Part shown: positions 38,041 through 47,763 of the stretch, one piece after another
Position numbering within the stretch: position 1 is the stretch's first letter
Layout: each line of letters opens with the position of its first letter
From: Billgrantia azerbaijanica
GTDB lineage: Bacteria; Pseudomonadota; Gammaproteobacteria; Pseudomonadales; Halomonadaceae
Length of the DNA stretch: 64,000 nucleotides
Assembly: GCA_004551485.1 (NCBI GenBank)
Contig: SBLD01000002.1
Coordinates: 372,001 to 436,000, forward strand
Reading direction: 5' to 3'
The notes under the pieces: generated by a model
Seen by the model: only the letters and a program-made list of their open reading frames with translations
Databases searched by the model: none
What the model was told of the DNA's origin: nothing
Program-made: the position numbers and the translations under genes

Positions 38041-38946
38041 CTAACTAATCCCCGCGTCGGATGCCCGGGCGGCCGGCTCTCGAGCCTCTTCCAGCAGACC
38101 GAGCATGGCGCGGGCGGCGTTGGAGAGGGTGCGGCCCTTGTGCACGAGATACCCCAGCGGGCGCTGGATGGGTGGGTGCTCCACCGCCAGCTCGTGCAGC
38201 TCCCCGGCGACCAGGCGCTCCGGCAGCAGGCTCCAGCCCAGGCCGATGGCGGCCATCATCTTGAGCGTCTCCAGGTAGTTGGTCGAGATCGCCACCGGCA
38301 GGGTCAGGCCGGCGGCGGCGAAGCGCGACTCGATCAGCGTGCGCGTGAAGGTCAGCGGGCCCGGCAGTACGGCGTCGAAGTCGCACAGCTCGCGCAGCGC
38401 CAGTGGACCGCGGTCGGCGAGCGGGTGATCGGGGGCGCAGACGAAGCACAGGCGATCGATCCACACCGGCACCACCTCGAGCTGCGGGTCGGGGTGGGGG
38501 GCCAGCGTCACCACGGCGATCTCCAGCTCGCCGTCGAGCACCCCCTGGTAGGCCTGCTCGGAGTCGAGGAAGTGCAGGTCGAGGCGCACCTCGGGGTGCG
38601 CGCCGGTGTAGGCCTTGAGCAGCGGGGGCAGGCGGTGCAGGCCGACGTGGTGGCTGGTGGCCAGCGTCAGTTGCCCGGCCACGCGCTCTTCGAGGTTGCA
38701 CAGCGCACGACGGCTGTCGTCGACCATCACCAGGATCTGGCGGGCGCGGGGCAGCAGCACCCGACCCGCCTCGGTGAGCGAGACGCGGCGGCCGATGCGG
38801 TCGAACAGCCGCGCGTCGATCTGGTTCTCGAGCACGGCGATGCGCTTGCTCACCGCCGGCTGGGTGAGGTGCAACTGGTCGGCGGCCCGCGAGAAGCTGC
38901 CGCTGTCGGCCACGGCGAGAAAGGCCTGCAGGCTCTGGGTGTCCAT
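38041..38946 (-). CDS. LysR-type regulator divergent from leuC
   Basis: A 301-residue LysR regulator. The N-terminal helix-turn-helix reads SFSRAADQLHLTQPAVSKRI, and the C-terminal effector domain has LTLATSHHVGLHRLPPLL and GWSLLPERLV. The start at 38946 (MDTQSLQ) is favoured over upstream codons. Divergence from leuC is conserved in pseudomonads (PA3122/PA3121), so it may regulate the leu genes and/or the permease downstream of it. The effector is unknown. Confidence 0.9.
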   Translation of the reverse strand: MDTQSLQAFLAVADSGSFSRAADQLHLTQPAVSKRIAVLENQIDARLFDRIGRRVSLTEAGRVLLPRARQILVMVDDSRRALCNLEERVAGQLTLATSHHVGLHRLPPLLKAYTGAHPEVRLDLHFLDSEQAYQGVLDGELEIAVVTLAPHPDPQLEVVPVWIDRLCFVCAPDHPLADRGPLALRELCDFDAVLPGPLTFTRTLIESRFAAAGLTLPVAISTNYLETLKMMAAIGLGWSLLPERLVAGELHELAVEHPPIQRPLGYLVHKGRTLSNAARAMLGLLEEAREPAARASDAGIS

Positions 38947-38974
38947 GGTTCGCCTCCGGCATTGGTGTGATTCC

Positions 38975-38993
38975 AATATGGAATCCATTCCAT
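38975..38993. promoter_or_regulatory. Candidate LysR operator
   Basis: The dyad ATGGAATCCATTCCAT (within 38977-38992) is an inverted repeat about 30 bases upstream of the LysR start, with the dyad symmetry expected of an autoregulatory LysR site. No binding evidence. Confidence 0.4.
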
Positions 38994-39096
38994 AAATAAC
39001 ATGAATTGCTTTCATGGGCTAAGCGCGCAAGACTGCCTTCACCAAGCCAAGGCAATCGTCGACAAGGACACGGAGTCGATGTGTCGGGGCTATTCC

Positions 39097-39189
39097 GGGG
39101 ACAAAGGTCGACGAGGAGGCGCTGTGAATCCCTCCTTGGACACTACATTTGCCATCCCTGGCAAATGACCTCCTCGTCGACCTGTCCCC
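39097..39189 (+). repeat. About 93-bp palindromic repeat, copy 1
   Basis: Outer arms at 39097-39119 and 39169-39189 pair almost perfectly around GGTCGACGAGGAGG/CCTCCTCGTCGACC. Inside lies the box GGCGCTGTGAATCC and an 8-bp hairpin ATTTGCCA-TCCC-TGGCAAAT (39147-39166). The same layout, reversed, is found at 41437-41524. It lies 100 bases upstream of leuC. Confidence 0.8.
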
Positions 39190-39288
39190 GGCGCCCCTCG
39201 GCAAGCTGTCGGTGATGATCGCCCCCGGCAACCAACAGTCAGAATGCATGACCGGACACGCAAAGGGCCCAAGGCCCGGGAGAACGAC

Positions 39289-40734
39289 ATGGCAGGCCAG
39301 ACGCTTTACGACAAGCTGTGGTCGCAGCACCTGGTGAAGGCGCGCGACGACGGCACCGCCCTCATCTACATCGACCGGCAATTGCTGCACGAGGTGACCT
39401 CGCCCCAGGCCTTCGAGGGCCTGCGCCTGGCCGGTCGCCGTCCGTGGCGGCTCGACGCCAACCTGGCGACGCCGGACCACAACGTGCCGACCACGCTCAA
39501 GGAGCGCGCCGAGGGCAACGCCGGCATCAAGGACCCGGTGTCGCTGATCCAGGTGCAGACGCTCGATGACAACTGCAACGAGTTCGGCATCGAGGAGTTC
39601 AGGATCAACGACCCGCGCCAGGGCATCGTCCACGTGGTAGGCCCGGAGCAGGGCGCCACGCTGCCCGGCATGACCGTGGTGTGCGGCGACTCCCATACCG
39701 CCACCCACGGCGCCTTCGCGGCGCTCGCCCACGGCATCGGCACCTCCGAGGTCGAGCACGTGCTCGCCACCCAGTGCCTGCTGGCGCAGAAGATGAAGAA
39801 CATGCAGGTGCGCGTCGAGGGCCAGCTCGGCACCGGCGTCACCGCCAAGGACATCGTGCTCGCCATCATCGGCCGCATCGGCACCGCCGGCGGCACCGGC
39901 TATGCCATCGAGTTCGCCGGCAGCGCCATCCGCGAGCTCTCCATGGAAGGGCGCATGACGGTGTGCAACATGGCCATCGAAGCGGGCGCCCGGGTCGGCC
40001 TGATCGCCGTGGACGACACCACCATCGATTACCTCAAGGGGCGCCACTATGCCCCGAGCGGCGAGCAGTGGGAGGCCGCCGTGGCCGACTGGCGCCAGCT
40101 GGTTTCCGACGACGACGCCCGGTTCGACAAGGTGGTGACGCTGGATGCCGCCGAGATCGAGCCGCAGGTCAGCTGGGGTACCAGCCCCGAGATGGTCACC
40201 GGCATCGGCGGCGAGGTGCCCGACCCGGCCGAGGCGACCGACGAGACCGTGCAGCGCAGCTATACGCGTGCGCTCGAGTACATGGGCCTGGCGCCCAAGC
40301 AGAAGATCACCGATATCCGCCTCGACAAGGTGTTCATCGGCTCGTGCACCAATTCGCGCATCGAGGACCTTCGCGAGGCGGCCAAGGTCGCCCGTGGCAA
40401 GAAGGTGGCCGACTCCATCAAGCTCGCCATGGTGGTACCGGGCTCCGGCCTGGTGAAGCGCCAGGCCGAGGCCGAGGGGCTCGACAAGGTCTTCATCGAG
40501 GCGGGTTTCGAGTGGCGCGAACCGGGCTGCTCCATGTGCCTGGCGATGAATGCCGACAAGCTCGGCGCCGGCGAGCACTGCGCCTCCACCTCGAACCGCA
40601 ACTTCGAGGGGCGCCAGGGCTACGGCGGGCGCACTCACCTGGTCAGCCCGGCGATGGCCGCCGCCGCCGCCATCGCCGGCCACTTCGTCGATGTCCGCCG
40701 GCTCGACGCCCAACCCGCCGTGCAGGAGGCCTGA
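39289..40734 (+). CDS. leuC: 3-isopropylmalate dehydratase large subunit
   Basis: A 481-residue aconitase-family protein. The 4Fe-4S ligands are at Cys353 (SCTNSR), Cys414 and Cys417 (CSMCL). [10 protein letters not shown] and [12 protein letters not shown] are also typical. With LeuD it isomerises 2- to 3-isopropylmalate in leucine synthesis. The ATG at 39289 has gggagaacg upstream; the longer frame from 39244 is not used. leuD follows after 3 bases. Confidence 0.98.
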   Translation: MAGQTLYDKLWSQHLVKARDDGTALIYIDRQLLHEVTSPQAFEGLRLAGRRPWRLDANLATPDHNVPTTLKERAEGNAGIKDPVSLIQVQTLDDNCNEFGIEEFRINDPRQGIVHVVGPEQGATLPGMTVVCGDSHTATHGAFAALAHGIGTSEVEHVLATQCLLAQKMKNMQVRVEGQLGTGVTAKDIVLAIIGRIGTAGGTGYAIEFAGSAIRELSMEGRMTVCNMAIEAGARVGLIAVDDTTIDYLKGRHYAPSGEQWEAAVADWRQLVSDDDARFDKVVTLDAAEIEPQVSWGTSPEMVTGIGGEVPDPAEATDETVQRSYTRALEYMGLAPKQKITDIRLDKVFIGSCTNSRIEDLREAAKVARGKKVADSIKLAMVVPGSGLVKRQAEAEGLDKVFIEAGFEWREPGCSMCLAMNADKLGAGEHCASTSNRNFEGRQGYGGRTHLVSPAMAAAAAIAGHFVDVRRLDAQPAVQEA

Positions 40735-40737
40735 CCC

Positions 40738-41391
40738 ATGAACAAGTTCGAACGCATCGACGGCCTCGTCGCCCCGCTCGACCGGGCCAACGTCGACACC
40801 GACCTGATCATTCCCAAGCAGTTCCTGAAGTCGATCAAGCGCACCGGCTTCGGCGTCAACCTCTTCGACGAGCTGCGCTACCTCGACGAGGGACAGCCGG
40901 GCCAGGACTGCTCCAATCGGCCGCTGAATCCCGACTTCGTGCTCAACCAGCCGCGCTACCAGGGCGCCAGGGTCCTGCTCGCCCGGCGCAACTTCGGCTG
41001 CGGCAGCTCCCGCGAACACGCCCCCTGGGCGCTGGAGGACTTCGGCTTCCGGGTAGTGATCGCCCCGAGCTTCGCCGACATCTTCTACAACAATGCCTTC
41101 AAGAACGGCCTGCTGCTGGTGACGCTGCCGGAAGAGACCGTCGATGAGCTGTTCCGCGAGGTCGAGGCGAACGAGGGCTACCGCCTCGATGTGGACCTGG
41201 AGAATCAGCGCCTGATCACCCCGTCCGGCGAGATCCTCGAGTTCGAGGTGGATCCGTTCCGCAAGCACTGCCTGCTGGAGGGCCTCGACGACATCGGCAT
41301 CACCCTGCAGGACGAGGACGCCATCCGCGCCTTCGAGGAGAAGCATCGCGCCGCGCGACCCTGGCTGTTCCGCGATAGTGCTCAGGCCTGA
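40738..41391 (+). CDS. leuD: 3-isopropylmalate dehydratase small subunit
   Basis: A 217-residue protein of normal LeuD length, with [13 protein letters not shown] at the start and [16 protein letters not shown] near residue 85, the substrate-binding swivel domain. It forms the active dehydratase with LeuC. In pseudomonads a methyltransferase gene follows leuD; here it is replaced by a 190-bp gap carrying the second palindromic repeat. Confidence 0.97.
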   Translation: MNKFERIDGLVAPLDRANVDTDLIIPKQFLKSIKRTGFGVNLFDELRYLDEGQPGQDCSNRPLNPDFVLNQPRYQGARVLLARRNFGCGSSREHAPWALEDFGFRVVIAPSFADIFYNNAFKNGLLLVTLPEETVDELFREVEANEGYRLDVDLENQRLITPSGEILEFEVDPFRKHCLLEGLDDIGITLQDEDAIRAFEEKHRAARPWLFRDSAQA

Positions 41392-41436
41392 CCGCTCAGC
41401 CGGGAACAGATTGACCAACCGAGAATTGAAGGGCGT

Positions 41437-41524
41437 AGGGAACAGGCCGAAGAGGAGGTCCGATGCCATGGATGGCATCGGTAGCGCCCAGGGATGGGTT
41501 CACAGCGCCTCCTCGCAGGCCTGT
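41437..41524 (-). repeat. About 88-bp palindromic repeat, copy 2 (reversed)
   Basis: Read on the minus strand it has the same order as copy 1: arm, GGCGCTGTGAACCC box, hairpin and closing arm. Its hairpin CCGATGCCAT-GG-ATGGCATCGG (41459-41480) differs from copy 1 in sequence but keeps pairing. Arms at 41437-41457 and 41507-41524 are imperfect. It lies in the leuD-leuB gap, about 60 bases before leuB. Confidence 0.8.
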
Positions 41525-41582
41525 CGCCGTACAGCCCGCCGCCATTCGCTTGAGAACGGCAACGACAAGGATCGAAAAACAC

Positions 41583-42662
41583 ATGACACGCAAGATTCTG
41601 GTACTGCCGGGTGACGGCATCGGCCCGGAAATCACCGCCCAGGCCAGCCGCATCCTGGCGGCCTGCCAGGCCCGCGGCCTGGACATCGAGGTGGAAGAGG
41701 GGCTCGTCGGCGGCAGCGCCTATGACGCCCACGGTGAACCGCTGCCCGCCGCCACGCTGGAAAAAGCCAAGGCCGCTCGCGCCATCCTCCTCGGCGCCGT
41801 GGGCGGGCCAAAGTGGGACAAGCTCGAGGATCTGGCCAAGCGCCCCGAGAAGGGCCTGCTTGGCCTGCGCAAGAACCTCGGCCTGTTCGGCAACCTGCGC
41901 CCGGCCATCACCTATCCGCAGCTCGCTGCCGCCTCCAGCCTCAAGCCCGAGCTGGTCGCCGGACTCGACATCATGATCGTGCGCGAGCTCACCGGCGGCA
42001 TCTACTTCGGCCAGCCGCGCGGCATCGAGGAGCGCGACGGTGAGCGCGTCGGCTTCAACACCTACGTCTATTCCGAGAGCGAGATCGAGCGGATCGGCCG
42101 AGTCGCCTTCGAGCTGGCCCAGAAGCGCGGCAAGAAGCTCTGTTCGGTGGACAAGGCCAACGTGCTGGAGGTCACCATCCTGTGGCGTGAGGTGATGGAG
42201 CGGCTGGCCCCGGAATACCCCGACGTCGAACTCTCCCATATGTACGTCGACAACGCCGCCATGCAACTGGTGCGCGCGCCCAAGCAGTTCGACGTCATGG
42301 TCACCGGCAACATGTTCGGCGACATCCTCTCCGATGCGGCAGCGATGCTCACCGGCTCGATCGGCATGCTGCCCTCGGCCTCGCTCAACGAGAGCGGCCA
42401 GGGCATGTACGAGCCGTGCCACGGCAGCGCGCCGGACATCGCCGGGCAGAACGTCGCCAACCCGCTGGCGACCATCCTTTCGGTGGCCATGATGCTGCGC
42501 TACTCGCTCGACGCGCCGGAACTGGCGGCGCGCATCGAGGCCGCGGTGGGCGAGGTGCTGGACGACGGGCTCAGGACGGCGGACATTGCCGCGGACGGGA
42601 CCCGTACCGTCTCCACCGTCGAGATGGGCGATGCGGTGCTGGCGGCCTTCGAGCGTCAGTGA
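41583..42662 (+). CDS. leuB: 3-isopropylmalate dehydrogenase
   Basis: A 359-residue protein with [14 protein letters not shown] at the start, [10 protein letters not shown] near residue 135 and the late block [14 protein letters not shown]. It oxidises and decarboxylates 3-isopropylmalate with NAD in the third leucine-specific step. The ATG at 41583 is used; the longer frame from 41463 runs through the repeat. An aaggat site lies about 10 bases upstream. Confidence 0.97.
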   Translation: MTRKILVLPGDGIGPEITAQASRILAACQARGLDIEVEEGLVGGSAYDAHGEPLPAATLEKAKAARAILLGAVGGPKWDKLEDLAKRPEKGLLGLRKNLGLFGNLRPAITYPQLAAASSLKPELVAGLDIMIVRELTGGIYFGQPRGIEERDGERVGFNTYVYSESEIERIGRVAFELAQKRGKKLCSVDKANVLEVTILWREVMERLAPEYPDVELSHMYVDNAAMQLVRAPKQFDVMVTGNMFGDILSDAAAMLTGSIGMLPSASLNESGQGMYEPCHGSAPDIAGQNVANPLATILSVAMMLRYSLDAPELAARIEAAVGEVLDDGLRTADIAADGTRTVSTVEMGDAVLAAFERQ

Positions 42663-42697
42663 CGAGCCTCCCGTCTGCGCGGCGGGGGCGAATTCTG

Positions 42698-42703
42698 TAT
42701 AAT
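42698..42703 (+). promoter_or_regulatory. asd: Candidate -10 box for asd
   Basis: A perfect TATAAT preceded by TG sits 31 bases upstream of the asd start, in the short leuB-asd gap. No good -35 was found. It suggests that asd can be transcribed separately from the leu genes. Confidence 0.55.
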
Positions 42704-42734
42704 GGTGGGTTCATTCTTTTCTGGAGGACTTCAC

Positions 42735-43847
42735 ATGTTGAAAGTCGGTTTCGTGGGTTGGCGCGGCATGGTGGGCTCGGTGCTCATGCAGCGCATGGTG
42801 GATGACGGGGATTTCAACGGCATCGAGCCGATCTTCTTCACCACCTCGCAGGTCGGCCAGGCCGGCCCCGACGTCGGCGTCGACGTGCCTCCGCTCAAGG
42901 ATGCCTTCGACCAGGAGGCACTCAAGGCGCTGGACGTGATCGTCACTTGCCAGGGCGGCGACTACACCAAGGAGGTCTACGCCGACCTGCGCGCCAGCGG
43001 CTGGAAGGGCTACTGGATCGACGCGGCCAGCACCCTGCGCATGGCTGACGAGTCGACCATCATCCTCGACCCCGTCAACCGCCGGGTCATCGACGACCAG
43101 CTGGCGCGCGGCGCCAAGACCTTCGTCGGCGGCAACTGCACCGTCAGCCTGATGCTGATGGGCCTCGGTGGGCTCTTCGAGGCCGACCTGGTCGAGTGGA
43201 TGACCTCCATGACCTACCAGGCCGCCTCCGGCTCCGGCGCCAAGCACATGCGCGAGCTGCTCAGCCAGATGGGCGCGCTGCGCGACAGCGTGGCCGACGA
43301 GCTGGCCAACCCGGCGAGTGCCATCCTGGACATCGACCGCAAGGTTACCGCCGCGATGCGCGCCGGTGATTTCCCCACCGACAACTTCACCGCGCCGCTG
43401 GCCGGCAGCCTGCTGCCGTGGATCGACTCCAAGCTCGACAACGGCCAGAGCCGCGAGGAGTGGAAAGGCAGCGTCGAGACCAACAAGATCCTCGGCCGCC
43501 AGGACAACCCGGTGCCCATCGATGGCCTCTGCGTGCGGATCGGCGCCATGCGCTCGCACAGCCAGGCGTTCACCATCAAGCTCAAGCAGGACGTGCCCCT
43601 CGACGAGATCGAGGAGCGTCTTGCCAAGCACAACGACTGGGTGAAGGTGATCCCCAACGACAAGGAGGCCACCATCGCCGAGTTGACCCCGGCCGCCGCC
43701 ACCGGCACCCTGAGCGTCCCGGTCGGCCGGCTGCGCAAGCTGGCCATGGGTGGCGAGTATCTATCGGCGTTCAGCGTCGGCGACCAGCTGCTGTGGGGCG
43801 CCGCCGAGCCGCTCAAGCGGATGCTCACCATCCTGCGCGAGCAGTGA
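42735..43847 (+). CDS. asd: Aspartate-semialdehyde dehydrogenase
   Basis: A 370-residue protein of the gammaproteobacterial type. It begins [16 protein letters not shown] (NADP loop) and has the catalytic Cys135 in GGNCTVSLM; a later block is [12 protein letters not shown]. It makes aspartate semialdehyde for lysine/diaminopimelate, threonine and methionine. A ctggagga site precedes the ATG. A strong terminator lies 50 bases after the stop. Confidence 0.98.
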   Translation: MLKVGFVGWRGMVGSVLMQRMVDDGDFNGIEPIFFTTSQVGQAGPDVGVDVPPLKDAFDQEALKALDVIVTCQGGDYTKEVYADLRASGWKGYWIDAASTLRMADESTIILDPVNRRVIDDQLARGAKTFVGGNCTVSLMLMGLGGLFEADLVEWMTSMTYQAASGSGAKHMRELLSQMGALRDSVADELANPASAILDIDRKVTAAMRAGDFPTDNFTAPLAGSLLPWIDSKLDNGQSREEWKGSVETNKILGRQDNPVPIDGLCVRIGAMRSHSQAFTIKLKQDVPLDEIEERLAKHNDWVKVIPNDKEATIAELTPAAATGTLSVPVGRLRKLAMGGEYLSAFSVGDQLLWGAAEPLKRMLTILREQ

Positions 43848-43896
43848 GACAACGCTGACTCACGGCCGGTCGGTGGTCTCATCGACAGCCGCACGA

Positions 43897-43929
43897 CGGG
43901 GTGCCTCCTTCGGGAGGCACCCCGTTTTT
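43897..43929 (+). terminator. Rho-independent terminator after asd
   Basis: A perfect 12-bp stem CGGGGTGCCTCC/GGAGGCACCCCG closed by a TTCG tetraloop, followed by TTTTT. It separates the leu-asd transcript from fimV. Confidence 0.92.
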
Positions 43930-44130
43930 GTACGTTGCCCGTTTTTTGTGCGTTGGCGCGGCGGCTTCGCGTCGCCTGCGCCGTGACGTAGCTTGAACAG
44001 CAACCAAAAAAGCCCCTCCCACACGGGGTCAGCCTGGCCAGAGTGTGGTACATAGGGACCAGGTACGTTGGCCATCCTTTTTCTGTAGCCGTTCAACGGC
44101 CGATGGTGCCAAGAGACGCAAGGGAACCCC

Positions 44131-46782
44131 ATGAGACGCAAGCTGACTTTCGCCACCCTGCTGTCGCTGTCGGTCGCGAGCCCCGTGACCTGGGCGCTCG
44201 GCGTGGGTGACGTGGAGGTGCGCTCTTCGCTCGATGCGCCGCTCGAGGCCGTGATTCCGTTGGTCGACGTTGCGGACCTCGAGCCGCACCTGCTCAAGGT
44301 CTCGCTGGCGGAGGCAACGGCTTTCGAGCGCGCCGGGCTCGAGCGCACGCCATTGGCGGCGAGCGTCGACATGGCGGTGCGCCAGCGCCGGGGGCGCTGG
44401 GTGGTGGAGCTCACCAGCGAACGGCCGGTGCGCGAACCCTGGCTGGACCTGCTGCTGCGCTTCGACTGGCCGGATGGCCGCCTGCTGCGCGAGGTCACCC
44501 TGCTGCTCGACCCGCCCAACTACGACGAGCTGCCCGTCCTTGCCGGCTCCCCGTCCCGCCCCGCCCAGGTCGCCGACCCGGGGCCGGTCCCTGCATCGAG
44601 CACGACCGCCGGTGACTCCCGCTCCAGCGCGACTCCGTCGAGCGATGCAGGGCGTGGTGCGACCTGGGTCGGCAGCGGCGACACCCTGTGGTCGGTGGCC
44701 AGCCGCCTGCGCCCGGACGCGTCCATCGGCATGGACCAGATGATGGTGGCGCTGATCGAGGCCAATCCCGAGGTCTTCCCCTCCGGCAACATCAATGCCA
44801 TGCGGGCCGGCCATACGCTGGCGGTCCCTTCCCGGGAGGCGATCCTGTCGCGCTCGGCGGAGGAGGCCGACCGCATCGTGGCCGCCATGAACCAGGCCTG
44901 GTCCAGCCGTGACAGCGGGGCGCCGGCACCGGTATCACTGCAGGGCGCAGCGGTATCGCGCGACGTGGCCAGTGCGCCGGTAACGCAGGACGGGCCCTCT
45001 GGCGGGGCCTCGTCGGCGCCGGAAACGGCAGGGGCCGCCACCGAGCCCGATGAGCCGCCCCGCCTGACCCTGCTCAGCGACGCGGAGCTTGCCGCCGAGG
45101 CGGCGGCACGGACGGCACCGGACGAGAACGAGCCGGCGCCGCCGGCCACGGCGCTCGATCCCGACATCGTGGCACATCTCGCCAGTCCCGAGCTGGCGCT
45201 CATGAGCGACGCATCGCGCCTGGAGGCCCGCTGGCAGGAGCGCCGCCAGGCCCTGGAGGCCGAGCGTGACGCGTTGCACGATGAACTGGGCGGGCTGCGC
45301 GAGGAGCTCGATGCCCTGCGCACCCAGATGGCGGCGCTGCTGGCCGAGCGTGCGGCGGAGTCGAGCGAGACGGCCGTTGTTGCGCCAGCGACCGACGGCC
45401 GTGACGATGAGCGCGAGGCGCCATGGTGGGGGGCCGTCTATCCGGCCGAGGCGGAGGGCCGGCTGCTGCTGCTGGGCGGTGCCGGGATCGCTGCGCTGCT
45501 CGGCCTGTGGCTGTTGGTGCGCTGGCGACGGCATCGCCACGAGCCGGCGACCGCGGGGAGCTTCGCTACCCTGTCCACCGTCTCGCCGGCGACGGCGGAG
45601 CCCGATGCCCGTGCCGACATGGCGTCCATGGTCGGCGAGGCGATGGCGTTCGATCTCCAGGAGCAGCCGAGCATGCCCCAGGCGGAGGCGATCAACGAGG
45701 CCGACATCTTCATGGCCTACGGTCGCTACGACCAGGCGCGCGAGCTCCTCGAGGCGGGCATTGCGCGCGACCCCTCGCGCCAGGACCTGCGCTTCAAGCT
45801 GTTGACGGTGTGCGTCGAGCAGGGTGACCGGCATGCGGCCGAGCGGGAGGCGCGCTGGCTGCGCGACAATGCCGAGCCCGCACTGGTCGGCGAGGTCGAG
45901 CGCCTGATGGCGCGCCAGGCTCCCGACGGGCCGGCATCGCTGGAGCCGTCCGAACCCGCGCCGCCCCGTGCGTTCGAGGCCGACGAGCCGGCTGGCGAGA
46001 CGCCGGGCCGTGCAGCGCCCGCAGCGGAGCCCGAGGCACCGGCAGGCCTGACGACGCGCCACGCCGAGACGGCAGCAGGCGACGATGCCCGGGAAGGCGA
46101 GACACAGGCGGCTGCTGGCGCCGTCGAGGAGACGCCAGGCGACGACCAGGCAGTTTCACCTGCCAGAGACGACGACTGGCCGACACTGCCGATGGCCTTC
46201 GACACCGAGCCGCGTCAGCCGAGCGAGGACGAGGGGGAGTGGTATCCGGACGAGGAGGGGGCGGCGCCGACGGCGGGGAATGACGAGGCCGAGCCGGCTC
46301 CGGACGGGTTCGATCCCGCCGAGCGGGCGCCCAACGTCATCGACTACCAGCCGCCGGCGCTCGATCCGGAACCGGCGGCCCGCGAGGAGACCCCCATGCA
46401 GCCCAGCGTGGAGTTCACCCCGCCCGACGGCGCCGTCTCGCCGGGCGAGACAACGGCATCAGCCCCGGTCGGACCGGGAGAAGAGCCGGTCGAATTCGAG
46501 GAAGCCGGCGATGCCGGCCCGGGTGAGCCGCTCCCCGGGCTTTCACCGACCCCGGAGGAGGAGTGGGAGGTCGAGGAGGTGGCCTTTCCGCCGCTGGACG
46601 ACGATAATGGGCGGCCGTTCAATGCCGATGTCGCCGGCGACAGCCTCGACGAGGCGCGTCAGCTGATGGCGGACGGTGAGAAGGAGCGCGCCCGGGCGCT
46701 GCTGCAGCGGCTGCTCGTCGAGAGTGACGACGACGAACTGCGCAATGCCGCCCGGAGTCTGATCGATCACCATCGTCTGTGA
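44131..46782 (+). CDS. fimV: FimV/HubP-family polar protein
   Basis: An 883-residue protein. A signal peptide (residues 1-22) is followed by an N-terminal periplasmic domain (VRSSLDAPLEAVIPL), a LysM domain at about 172-232 (GDTLWSVASRL), a coiled coil at about 360-410, one membrane helix at about 443-463, a cytoplasmic TPR-like part at about 520-580, a long acidic Pro/Glu/Ala-rich linker (about 600-830), and the conserved C-terminal FimV motif ARQLMADGEKERARALLQ. FimV/HubP proteins organise the cell pole, type IV pili and chemotaxis. In pseudomonads fimV also lies between asd and truA. Confidence 0.93.
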   Translation: MRRKLTFATLLSLSVASPVTWALGVGDVEVRSSLDAPLEAVIPLVDVADLEPHLLKVSLAEATAFERAGLERTPLAASVDMAVRQRRGRWVVELTSERPVREPWLDLLLRFDWPDGRLLREVTLLLDPPNYDELPVLAGSPSRPAQVADPGPVPASSTTAGDSRSSATPSSDAGRGATWVGSGDTLWSVASRLRPDASIGMDQMMVALIEANPEVFPSGNINAMRAGHTLAVPSREAILSRSAEEADRIVAAMNQAWSSRDSGAPAPVSLQGAAVSRDVASAPVTQDGPSGGASSAPETAGAATEPDEPPRLTLLSDAELAAEAAARTAPDENEPAPPATALDPDIVAHLASPELALMSDASRLEARWQERRQALEAERDALHDELGGLREELDALRTQMAALLAERAAESSETAVVAPATDGRDDEREAPWWGAVYPAEAEGRLLLLGGAGIAALLGLWLLVRWRRHRHEPATAGSFATLSTVSPATAEPDARADMASMVGEAMAFDLQEQPSMPQAEAINEADIFMAYGRYDQARELLEAGIARDPSRQDLRFKLLTVCVEQGDRHAAEREARWLRDNAEPALVGEVERLMARQAPDGPASLEPSEPAPPRAFEADEPAGETPGRAAPAAEPEAPAGLTTRHAETAAGDDAREGETQAAAGAVEETPGDDQAVSPARDDDWPTLPMAFDTEPRQPSEDEGEWYPDEEGAAPTAGNDEAEPAPDGFDPAERAPNVIDYQPPALDPEPAAREETPMQPSVEFTPPDGAVSPGETTASAPVGPGEEPVEFEEAGDAGPGEPLPGLSPTPEEEWEVEEVAFPPLDDDNGRPFNADVAGDSLDEARQLMADGEKERARALLQRLLVESDDDELRNAARSLIDHHRL

Positions 46783-46818
46783 CATCATCCCACTGACCAC
46801 CACGACGCCCATGGCCGA

Positions 46819-47763
46819 ATGACCCTGTTCCAACCGCTCGATGATCGCCGCCCCCTGACCGGCCGCCTCGCTCTCGGGGTGGAATACGACGGCTCTGCCT
46901 ACTGCGGCTGGCAGCGCCTCAAGCACGCCGCGTCGGTGCAGGCCGCGCTGGAGGCGGCGCTCTCCAGGGTGGCCAGCCATCCGGTGAAGGTGCACGCCAG
47001 CGGACGCACCGATTCCGGCGTGCATGCCACCCGCCAGATCGTGCATTTCGATGCCCCGGCGCCGCGCTCGCAGAAGGCGTGGGTGTTCGGCGTCAACGCC
47101 AACCTGCCGCGCGACATCGCCATCCGCTGGGTGCGCGAAGTGCCGGACGACTTCCATGCGCGTTTCAAGGCACTGGCGCGGCGCTACCGCTACGTACTGC
47201 TCAACCAGCCGAGCCGCCCGGTGCTGGAGCGGGCCAACGTCACCTGGTGCCGCGACCCGCTCGACGCCCAAGCCATGCATCGCGCCGCCCAGGCGCTGGT
47301 GGGCGAACACGACTTTTCCGGCTTCCGCGCCGCCGGCTGCCAGTCGAAGACGCCCTGGCGCCACCTGCACTTCATCGAGGTGCACCGTCACGGCCCGCTG
47401 GTGGTGGTCGACGTGCAGGGCAACGCCTTCCTGCACCACATGATCCGCAACATCGTCGGGGCCCTGGTCACGGTGGGACGCGGCGAGCGCGACGAGACGT
47501 ACCTGGCGGAGCTGCTGGCGCTCAGGGACCGGACGCTGTCCGACGTCACCGCGCCGGCCTGCGGGCTGCACTTCGTCGACTCGCTCTACGACGAGGCCTG
47601 GGGCCTGCCGCGCGAGCCGCTGGGCCCCAACCTGCTGGCCTTTCTCGGCGAGTGGACCGGCGAGCGGCCGTTGCCCGACTGCCCCTGGGTTGAATTCCGC
47701 CGCGGCCGGCCGCTGGCCGAGGTGGTGGTGTCCGGGGAGACCGCGGAGGAGGGTGACCAATGA
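46819..47763 (+). CDS. truA: tRNA pseudouridine(38-40) synthase
   Basis: A 314-residue TruA, slightly long because of C-terminal residues. The catalytic Asp is D65 in SGRTDSGVHA, with VEYDGSAYCGWQ before it and FLHHMIRNIVG later. It modifies the anticodon arm of many tRNAs. Ribosome binding sequence is weak. Its stop overlaps the trpF ATG (ATGA), so the two are probably coupled. Confidence 0.97.
   Translation: MTLFQPLDDRRPLTGRLALGVEYDGSAYCGWQRLKHAASVQAALEAALSRVASHPVKVHASGRTDSGVHATRQIVHFDAPAPRSQKAWVFGVNANLPRDIAIRWVREVPDDFHARFKALARRYRYVLLNQPSRPVLERANVTWCRDPLDAQAMHRAAQALVGEHDFSGFRAAGCQSKTPWRHLHFIEVHRHGPLVVVDVQGNAFLHHMIRNIVGALVTVGRGERDETYLAELLALRDRTLSDVTAPACGLHFVDSLYDEAWGLPREPLGPNLLAFLGEWTGERPLPDCPWVEFRRGRPLAEVVVSGETAEEGDQ

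Larger units (their letters stand above)
38947..39288. other. LysR-leuC divergent control region
   Basis: No gene is seen. Bases 38970-39010 are AT-rich, with near-symmetric tggaatccattcca, a candidate LysR T-N11-A-type site close to the regulator's own start. The 93-bp palindromic repeat (39097-39189) fills the middle. A gggagaacg site sits just before leuC. Confidence 0.6.

Noticed and set aside
39019-41478. An 819-codon open frame on the minus strand across leuC-leuD
   Set aside because: It reads straight through the repeat and both well-supported leu genes; product is low-complexity and antisense.
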